Below the pieces are notes generated by a model. It searched no databases. It worked only from the letters and a program-made list of their open reading frames with translations, and had not been told where the DNA came from. From assembly GCA_025349905.2 (NCBI GenBank), contig MU625000.1, positions 1,902 to 14,381 of the forward strand: DNA of 12,480 bases, given 5' to 3'. Of this stretch, positions 1 through 6,514 are shown one piece after another; position 1 is the first letter of the stretch; each line of letters starts with the position of its first letter. A program made the translations under genes and the position numbers. The DNA comes from Blastocladiella britannica (taxonomy: Eukaryota > Blastocladiomycota > Blastocladiomycetes > Blastocladiales > Blastocladiaceae).

Positions 1-143
1 GAGACGCGCTTTCTGCGGAAAGTGGGGTGAGAGTTGGTTGTCGTGTCAGATAAAATGGATTGCCCTGAAAGTGGAAATTTGATCCTTTTTCCGCCTTTTT
101 TTCCTCCGCAAAACTCCAGGAGTCGACTTCAAAAAAATTCATT
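1..143. other. left flank, no gene recognised
   Basis: This short flank lies downstream of the stop codon of the minus-strand membrane-protein gene. It holds T-rich runs on the plus strand and no AATAAA-type signal on the minus strand. An open frame on plus starts here but runs into the antisense of the gene next door, and I see no protein-like features in it. Nothing else can be supported. Confidence 0.4.
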
Positions 144-3100
144 TCAACGACCGACCTCACGAATCGACGTCGCTGGTGACAATGGCATGAGCACCTCGGA
201 TACGGTCGCCATACCGGGCATGGATCCAGTCAGAATCTGCGTCGGGACTGGACCATTCCCGCCAGCACCGCCCAGACCACCTCCACTGCTGGACACATTC
301 GGCAACAAGAGAGGCGCCCCAAGCTCGGCCATGGCAGCTGCCGAACTCGGCGATGAAGAGGACGATATTGCTCTTAAGGTTGCACCTGATGTCGACGATG
401 GCGGTACTTGAGGCAGTGGACGATGATGAGCACTCAATACAGCACCGGAAGCAGACGCAGAAGCAGAAAGCGGTGACGATCCGGGAGTGCTTACTGATGA
501 CGCAGCAGCACTGGCAGCAAGATCCTCCAGCGAGGGACGCGTCAGCGACTGAGGTCCTGCAGCAGAAACAGAGGAGCCAGGAGCATCGCTACCGTTGGGC
601 GTGGCGCTGTCACGCTGCTTGACATGGTGCTGGAAAAAGTCCTTGGCCTTTCCCACCACGTCCTTGGTGAGGCGGCTTGCCTTGGTGCCAGCGCCGGCCG
701 CGCCACCTGCGCTTCGACCGCCAGACGAGCCATCGGCGTGACCGTCCGATGCGCTGCGGGAGTGTCCTGGGCTGCGCCCCGTGCTCGACGTCGATGGCTT
801 TCGTTCCAGCGTCGTGGAAATATTGAGCTGGCCTGCCCCTGTCGCTGCTGGGTCTGTGCCGGGAGGTGCGACTGATGCCATGGTGCTGAGCGAGTCGTGC
901 GATCGCGAAAGGGGAACTACAATATTGGAAAAAAATGGTACATTGAATTAATGATACACGCTATGGAGTCGCAATGAAAAAAAAAATACAAGAAAAGGGT
1001 ACCAGAGGCGAAACTCGGCGCAGTCACAGGAGTTGGCGCCAGAGAAGTCGGATTGGGGTCAACAAGCATTTCAGCCGAGGTGCCCAAGTGGATGGGCGTC
1101 GTGGTTCCAGAGCGCAAGGCGGGCGGGGTCGCGCCAGCATGCCCGTCACCAGGACTGGCGGCGCCGGGAGGACCAGCGATACCGGGAGGCAACGCTCCTC
1201 CTCCTCCTGCGCTCACTGCCGCTATAATCGCGGTGGCACTCGCAGCATAGCCTGCCTGTGACGTACTTTGGCCGCGCGTCCGCCGGGAAAAGATCTTGGC
1301 AAACTTGCCACTTGGGCCGCTCGAGGACGTGCCACCACCATTGCCCGGTTCGACGGCAGCAGATCCATCATTCAGCCCATTGGCGCTGCCCAGCACGGCG
1401 AGCGTGGACGCCGATGCCCCAACGGCCGCACTGGTTCCAGCCAGGCCCGGCGCCGCGCTAGCCCCCGACGAGCGCAAATTCGAGGCAGAACCCAAACCAC
1501 TGGGGTCCTCTGGGTACGCGACGTCAGTTGCTCCAGCACCCGCCTGAAACGGATTGCCCTTGTCGTTCCCCTTGTCTTCAACCGAGGCGGCTCGGCGAAA
1601 CAGGTTGTTGATGCGACGGCCACCACCCCCACCGGTCGCCCCTGGCGCTGCTGAAACGGTCGCTGCGCTCGAGCCTATGAAAAAAATTATAAGACATTGC
1701 CACAATAAGATAAAATAAAAAAAAATTCAATACCGTGGCCTAATGGTGGAGTCGCGGTCGAGTCGGTCCCATTGGGCTGAGATTTTCGGAACGGCAACAC
1801 TGGTCGGCGCTTTTTCTTTTCGGCGGGAGGAACGGCGCTTGGCCCGCCTGGTCCAACAGCACCATCGTGGCCAAACCCGACAGCGCCTTCGACGCTTCCC
1901 ATGTAGTCTTGCTCGCCAGGACCGCCAGGACCGCCGTCGGGGCCAGCGCCACCCCCGCGACGAAAGAGACCACCCGCCCACTGTTTGGCCCAGCCAACGC
2001 GGTTCTTGATGTTGCGTTTTGCCATTTGGACGTTGAACTTGCGTGCGTTCTTGAGGTAGTACAGGATCAGGCAGTGAGACAGGAGGAGCAGCACCGCGAA
2101 CGCGTCAAACGAAGTGTATCGCATGATGATGGTGTAGATGGTGAGCATGACAAGCAGCCGGCGGCGGTTGCGGACGAGGTGAGTCTCGCGCAAGACTGTT
2201 CAAATTTTTTTTTTTTGAAATTGAGTGCCGAATCCCGGAATGGATCCAAGCGCAATATGTACCGAGCATGGTGGTCTTGTTGGGACTGGCAGCAGGACCG
2301 CCCTCTCGCACAGCGCCCGCATTCACGGCCGCAGCCGTCGGGAACGTGAGTAGTCCGAGGTACGTCATGGGTGACAGCCAGTTGATGTTGTTTTCGTTGA
2401 TATGGCCAATGTTGGTTGGGCGTGGAAGCAGCGCGATCAGTCCGCGAACGCGCAGGATCAGCGCAACTAAGAGCGAGATCAGTCCCTGGGCAAATGTCGC
2501 GTCGCCAGTGGCACTCACAGCGACGGTTAGATGCGTGTTGGAACCTTCGGTGACCGCGATCGGCGTTGTTTCCCGCCCGGGAATGCCAGGCGGCGGTGGG
2601 GTGGCAGACGTTCCGGGTGCCACTGGTGGAGCGGCAAATTGCGTGGACGTGAACATGGAGAAAAACCCGCCGTCCTCGTCGGCATCGGCGCCGTCGCCAT
2701 ATTCCGGCCCGCCGCCTCCGCCACCGCCACCGTTGCCGACACCCGTGGCCCCACCGCCAGGGTGGCCGTCATCGCCGAGCTCTCCGCCATCCAGAAAATA
2801 GGCGAATGGGCCGTCGTCGTCGGTGCGCATCGCAGGACCGCCATTTCCGCCGATGCCACCAGGGTATGGATTGCCGTACTCGTCCACGAGTTCGTGATCG
2901 TCGTATATGAGCATCTCGGCGTCGTCGGACGCCCCCGTATCGTCGTCGTGGCTATGGTGCTGGTGATTATGGTGTTGGTGCTGAAGGAGAGCCATCGTGG
3001 CGGATGTTGGTACGGTGGCAGATGTATCGTGGGTACCAAAGGAGCTGCCCGGCGGTGGTCGCCGTGGGCCTGAGCGGTCGAGGAGGCTCATTGCAGTGTT

Positions 3101-3247
3101 ACTCAGCCGTCGGAAGTGAAAGCCAGGTCCAAATTCCGGATCGGGTTTCGGTGTCGTCTCTTGCGTCTGAATTACTTTGGTATCTACGGGGTCACCGGGG
3201 AGGGTTTGGTGCGCGAAGACACTGCTCAACAGGGAAGGATCGCTCAT
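144..3247 (-). CDS. uncharacterised multi-pass membrane protein with long low-complexity tail (963 aa, 4 exons)
   Basis: I do not recognise the family. Exons on minus are 3247-2263, 2195-1734, 1674-1003 and 916-144. Introns of 67, 59 and 86 nt have donors GTACAT, GTATTG, GTACCC and acceptors ACAG, ATAG, GTAG, and the four frames join exactly (964 codons with stop). The N-terminus (1-250) is disordered, with a His-rich run at 90-100 followed by acidic residues and a poly-Gly run at 173-180. Hydrophobic segments lie near 253-275, 293-311, 342-355 and 358-376. They are followed by a conserved-looking basic helix (377-401, KNARKFNVQMAKRNIKNRVG and on to AKQW). The rest is Ser/Gly/Ala/Pro-rich with three short basic motifs (GLFRR at 404-408, NLFRR at 506-510, KIFSRR at 609-614) and a charged amphipathic helix at 789-809. 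The family may be fungus-specific, but this could not be searched. Gene structure is well supported; function is unknown. Confidence 0.85.
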
Positions 3248-3252
3248 TTATT
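3247..3252 (-). terminator. AATAAA polyadenylation-like signal overlapping the neighbour's start codon
   Basis: On the minus strand AATAAA sits 51 nt past the stop codon of the 175-aa gene, and its last A is the A of the ATG that starts the 963-aa gene. It is the best candidate 3'-end signal for the upstream gene. The space between the two genes is otherwise only 56 nt of A/T-rich DNA. Use as a real signal is inference. Confidence 0.4.
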
Positions 3253-3303
3253 TAATAATTTTAAAAATGAAAATGAATGCATCCGAATGGGCAGGGGAAG
3301 GAG

Positions 3304-3889
3304 CTAAACAGAAAAATGCAAGACGTTGTCGCTGTTGAAATTCGCCGAGCCATGTGCCATGATCGTCGTCGTTGCTCGGGCTCCGCTCCCACACTGCATC
3401 TCGTTGCCCTGGCGCAAGAGTGCAAATGCGGCCTGCTCGTTGTCTTTGAGCACGGCATTGATCCGGCGAACGCGATCCCGGAGCACAGCAAAGTGAGCAA
3501 GGGTCTCCTTGTACTCATTCGTTGTGCTTGCAATTGCAGATTGTTGTGGGTGCCATTTCCTTGGCGAGACTTGAGGGAGAGGCTGCATTGAAATGGATGG
3601 AGCCTTGACAAGTACGGGCTCGGATCGTGCCCTAGAGCCGTCCGTCATAGCCGGCAATGTCGTACTACCTCCCTTCCGCGAACGTCGTTGCCTGCCGACC
3701 GGTTTTTTGATGAAATTTCGTCCATAAGGAAATGTAATGCGATGCGTACCGAGGTGGTTTGGGGGCATCTGCAATTGCCGACTTGGGCTTTTTCTTGGTG
3801 GATTCAGTCTCCGGCAATGGCAGTGCTGCCGAGGCCGTCTTTTTCTTTTTTTTAGTCGAGGATCTCTTGGAGGGCGGTGGACCCATCAT
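3304..3889 (-). CDS. small basic protein with C-terminal helix, unknown function (175 aa, 2 exons)
   Basis: Exons on minus are 3889-3750 and 3691-3304. The 58-nt intron (3692-3749) has donor GTACGC and acceptor GCAG and splits an Arg codon; without splicing the frame stops soon after. The first ~55 residues are Lys/Pro/Ser-rich with runs such as KKKKK and TKKKPK and a following RQRRSRK, which look like nuclear-localisation or nucleic-acid-binding tracts. Residues ~104-146 (NEYKETLAHFAVLRDRVRRI onward) form a likely single amphipathic helix or short coiled coil. The last 25 residues are Thr/Ser/Asn-rich. The start is the first of two adjacent ATGs after a T-rich stretch. No family is recognised; a chromatin or RNA-binding adaptor is possible but unsupported. 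Confidence 0.65.
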
Positions 3890-3960
3890 TTTTTTAACAA
3901 TATTTTTTTTAGATAATGAAGGCTACAAATACCCATTCATTTGTTTTGACTTTACTCGAG

Positions 3961-4015
3961 CAGGTCACCGGGTCGGTGACGTGGTGTGACAAGCCGGTTT
4001 CAGGATCACCGGGTC
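3961..4015. repeat. hairpin plus spaced direct repeat upstream of two divergent genes
   Basis: GTCACC (3964-3969) and GGTGAC (3975-3980) form a perfect 6-bp inverted repeat around GGGTC. The block CAGGTCACCGGGTC (3961-3974) recurs as CAGGATCACCGGGTC (4001-4015), differing by one inserted base, with starts 40 nt apart. The right arm runs into TGACGTGG, which resembles a bZIP half-site. The position, 72-126 nt upstream of the 175-aa gene's start codon, suggests transcription-factor sites. The binding factor is unknown. Confidence 0.45.
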
Positions 4016-4623
4016 CGCGGAGGCCAGAACGCGAACACAGAACTCGCACGCGGGGAAAAAAAGAGCCAAGTCTCCGTTCCGTCCTTCGTGATAAATAGTC
4101 CTCATTCGTCCGCACTTCGCGCGGTTCTCCTTGTTGGCCTTCTCGTTTTGTTCATTGCTGGTCGCTCGCTGCAGTATCCTGCTGGTGCGCCGTGTAGTTT
4201 TTCGCCGCTCCGCCCAGACACCTCCCCTTAGATTTTATACCTCCACCTAGACCTTTTTTAAATCATCTCTTCTCCTCTGGGTACGCTCATTTCCTTGTAA
4301 ATTCAGCAAAGGCACAATTGCACGACGGGCACTGTGAGTACGAGGGCACGATGGGAAAAAATCATCTTATCTCGGGTTATCTTTTTCACGCACCGTGACC
4401 AGCGTGATCGAACTCTGCGTTTTTTTTTTTCGCATTCCTCTTTTTTCTTCATGTTCACACCTAATCTACGGGTCGCGGGTCCTTTTCCTTTTCGATGCCC
4501 CCCATTCTTTTGAATTCAAGGTTTCCTCACTTTCCTCGTCACCTCGGTCCTGATCCCCATTTCAAAGTTGCCCGTGTGTCCATGCCAAGGAAGGTTTTAG
4601 CACCATTACATCGAGTCTAACCA

Positions 4624-4638
4624 CCAATCCTGTATATA
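4624..4638 (+). promoter_or_regulatory. CCAAT plus TATATA core promoter candidate for the cyclin gene
   Basis: CCAAT (4624-4628) is followed 4 nt later by TATATA (4633-4638). If used, transcription would start near 4660-4680 and leave a leader of about 380 nt before the cyclin ATG. An alternative TTTATA lies near 4234. The choice between them is inference. Confidence 0.35.
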
Positions 4639-4694
4639 CCTACAGCTCAGCCGTCCTTTTTTCATCCATTTCATTTTCACTCGAATCGTACACC

Positions 4695-4715
4695 ATGGCC
4701 GTCGTCGCGATCTGA
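4695..4715 (+). promoter_or_regulatory. upstream ORF 1 in cyclin leader (6 codons)
   Basis: The context CACCATGG is a strong eukaryotic start context. The frame reads M-A-V-V-A-I and stops at TGA. It would be the first AUG after the TATATA at 4633. A short upstream ORF in such context usually lowers translation of the main ORF. Its presence in the mRNA depends on where transcription starts. Confidence 0.4.
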
Positions 4716-4947
4716 AGCAAGAAAAAAAAAACGAAAAAGCAAGCATCGCATCACGCACCCACATAATCTCACACGCACTCGCAACAACACACTCGAATTT
4801 GGTTGCAGCTCCCCTCGCCGGCGCACCCTTCAACAGTCCCAACTTTCTTCTTCCTGAAAAAGTTTTCTTTACGCAACCGCCAACCTCAATTTCAACCTAC
4901 TCCTCTCATACTTCCCTTTGTCTCTGAGCAACACACTGGGTTGTTTC

Positions 4948-5016
4948 ATGACCCACTGCTCGATTTCATTCACCTTGCCTCCACCTTCCTTGCCTGCAAG
5001 TCGACGACACCTCTGA
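4948..5016 (+). promoter_or_regulatory. upstream ORF 2 in cyclin leader (22 codons)
   Basis: The ATG in TTTCATGACC opens a 22-codon frame that ends in TGA 39 nt before the cyclin start codon. Start context is weak. The peptide is Pro/Ser-rich and looks unremarkable. Together with the first upstream ORF it suggests a translationally restrained leader. Confidence 0.35.
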
Positions 5017-5055
5017 ACAACACTCTCATTATTTTGCGAATCGCATTCCCTGACC

Positions 5056-5724
5056 ATGGATCCGATCAGCAACTACAACAACAACAACCACATGGGCATG
5101 GCCGACCCGCTGTTGGTGGTACCCATGGTCTGGATTGACCACATTGTCGCACTCTTGTCTGGCGCCTTCCCACAACCCGAGGGTGTCACAAGTGAGACCA
5201 CCCCACTGCGCATGTTTGTACTGCGGGTAGTCCGACTCTCGAGCACGTCTCTGCCGACGCTGGTGATGGCACACGTGTACCTGTCGCGGCTAGTAGGCGC
5301 GCTGGCCAAGCGGACGGCGGCGGGGCCCGCGGCGCGCCCGCAGCACCACGCGGACGCCCCGCACCGCGTATTTCTGGCGGCGCTTTTGGTGGCGGCAAAG
5401 CTGGCGCACGACCCGCCCTCGCTCCCGTCGGGCGAGTCGGTGGTGTCGTCGGCGTCGTCTTCGCCCATGTCGAATGTGGCGCACGAATCGCCGGCCACGT
5501 CGGCCGCCGCTCTAGCAGCCGTGTGTGGCGGCGCGTACTCGCCGCGCGAGGTGATGGCCATGGAGCGCGCGCTGTGCAAGGCGCTGGCGCACCGGCTGTG
5601 GGTGCCGGCGGCGCGCTTGGCCGAGCACGTGCGTGGGATCTGCGCCAAGGCGCCTGTGCTGGCGCACTACGGAGGCGATGCGTTGCTGGCGGCGCTCGAG
5701 GCCGAGCTGGAGCTCTCGTGGTGA
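5056..5724 (+). CDS. PHO80/Pcl-like cyclin (222 aa, single exon)
   Basis: This is a probable regulatory subunit of a Pho85/CDK5-type kinase, acting in the cell cycle or nutrient signalling. The cyclin box is visible in order: LRMFVLRVVRLSSTSLPTLV (51-70), MAHVYLSRLVGALAKR (71-86), HRVFLAALLVAAKLAHD (103-119), YSPREVMAMERALCKALAHR (161-180) and LWV. These match the helix pattern of Pcl-type cyclins, including the HR-(I/V)-FL and the MER-x-L-x-x-L signatures. Unlike typical members, about 40 residues (120-160) of Ser/Ala/Pro with SP sites replace the short loop normally found before the YSPREV helix. The N-terminus has an Asn-rich NYNNNN run. The ATG sits in ACCATGG, a strong context. The last codon precedes GTGAGC, which resembles a donor, but using it does not give a sensible extension. 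Fold confident; kinase partner inferred. Confidence 0.82.
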   Translation: MDPISNYNNNNHMGMADPLLVVPMVWIDHIVALLSGAFPQPEGVTSETTPLRMFVLRVVRLSSTSLPTLVMAHVYLSRLVGALAKRTAAGPAARPQHHADAPHRVFLAALLVAAKLAHDPPSLPSGESVVSSASSSPMSNVAHESPATSAAALAAVCGGAYSPREVMAMERALCKALAHRLWVPAARLAEHVRGICAKAPVLAHYGGDALLAALEAELELSW

Positions 5725-5826
5725 GCGAACTCTCTCTTTTACCTTATGTCTATCCTTTTTGCTGTGAATACACCATCCCTCTTTCGCTTTTTTTAATTTG
5801 AAGAAGTTGTATTGATGGACGATCGA

Positions 5827-6444
5827 TCAAGGGGTTGGCGGAACTTGCTGCCCTGGTGCCGAATCTGCAATGTCGTCGACCAGCGGCGGTGCTACCAGGG
5901 GAGCGGCGTACTGTGCCAGCAATGCGTCCGTGTCAAGCCCGCGATCGGCGAGAATAGCACGCAGCCGGTCGTTTTCGTCCAGAATATCGCGCACCAGGTC
6001 GTGCAAGTCGGCATTGTCGGTGCGCTCCTCGGCAATGGCCTTGTACAGCGTCTCGCGAATGTCTATGGACTCTGCGAGCGCGGTCGTGAGCTCGTGATTG
6101 CGGTCGCGCAGCTCGGATTCGGTGGTGGTTGCGCGCTCTTGCTCTGCGGCCAGTTGGGCCTTGAGATCGCAGATCTCGTCCTGCAGTTTGCGCAGATCGT
6201 GCATAGATGGGGTCGGGACCAAGCTTTGGGTGGTGGTTGTGGGACCAAAGACCGTGCGTGGTGCTGCTGCGGGCATCAGCAATGGTGATGACGATGAGGT
6301 GGTCGAGATTCCGGCCGTCAACTGCTTGGCGCGGTGTGTGCGTGGAGTAGACAGGTGCGCGGGCTCTGCATTCTCGTCGGCCGGGTCCGACACGACGGCA
6401 GCGGCGGGGCCCAAGGCGGGTCGTCCTGATGATGATGGGTGCAT
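5827..6444 (-). CDS. coiled-coil protein of unknown function (205 aa, single exon)
   Basis: This is an intact single-exon frame on minus. Residues 1-80 are Ser/Thr/Pro/Ala-rich and probably disordered. Residues ~82-168 are a strongly heptad-like coiled coil (LRKLQDEICDLKAQLAAEQE, then ELRDRNHEL, RETLYKAIAEERTDNADLHD, LVRDILDENDRLRAILADRG). The tail is Pro/Ala/Asp-rich. No catalytic motif is seen, so it is likely a scaffold or dimerisation subunit; I cannot assign a family. Its 3' end faces the cyclin gene with about 100 nt between stop codons. Its start codon is only 70 nt from the deubiquitinase start on the other strand, so the two probably share a promoter. Plus-strand frames across it are antisense shadows. 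Confidence 0.72.
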   Translation of the reverse strand: MHPSSSGRPALGPAAAVVSDPADENAEPAHLSTPRTHRAKQLTAGISTTSSSSPLLMPAAAPRTVFGPTTTTQSLVPTPSMHDLRKLQDEICDLKAQLAAEQERATTTESELRDRNHELTTALAESIDIRETLYKAIAEERTDNADLHDLVRDILDENDRLRAILADRGLDTDALLAQYAAPLVAPPLVDDIADSAPGQQVPPTP

Positions 6445-6514
6445 ATTTCTTTTGAGAAAAACAAAACGAAAGAGGCTCTCTGCGAACTCAACTCAGCACG
6501 ACGATTAACAACGA
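6445..6514. promoter_or_regulatory. 70-nt divergent promoter
   Basis: These 70 nt separate the ATG of the minus-strand coiled-coil gene from the proposed ATG of the plus-strand deubiquitinase. The left half is A-rich on plus (GAGAAAAACAAAACGAAAGA). No TATA or CCAAT box is seen. The region must hold both 5' leaders and any shared promoter, unless transcription starts inside a neighbouring gene. Confidence 0.45.

Larger units (their letters stand above)
3890..5055. other. long intergenic region: divergent promoters and probable cyclin leader
   Basis: This 1.17 kb stretch separates the minus-strand 175-aa gene from the plus-strand cyclin gene. It holds no convincing protein gene. The left ~130 nt carry a short inverted repeat and a 14-15-nt direct repeat. 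From about 4180 onward the plus strand is pyrimidine-rich with many T runs, as in fungal promoters and leaders. A CCAAT/TATATA pair lies at 4624-4638, and short upstream ORFs follow. A leader intron cannot be excluded. Transcription start sites are not visible. Confidence 0.6.

Noticed and set aside
2268..3073. 177- and 180-aa open frames on plus opposite the membrane protein
   Set aside because: They are antisense to exon 1, whose minus-strand frame joins three further exons without a break. Their compositions mirror the GC-rich low-complexity coding strand.
5073..5648. 191-aa open frame on minus opposite the cyclin
   Set aside because: The plus strand encodes clear cyclin-box motifs; the minus frame is an effect of GC-rich codon use.
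5721..5806. Possible intron with donor GTGAGC at the cyclin stop codon
   Set aside because: Joining at AAG 5803 gives an immediate stop. Joining at 5806 extends about 50 residues antisense into the coiled-coil gene with no cyclin-like sequence.
5812..6288. 158-aa open frame on plus opposite the coiled-coil gene
   Set aside because: The minus-strand frame has a regular heptad pattern over about 85 residues; the plus frame has none.
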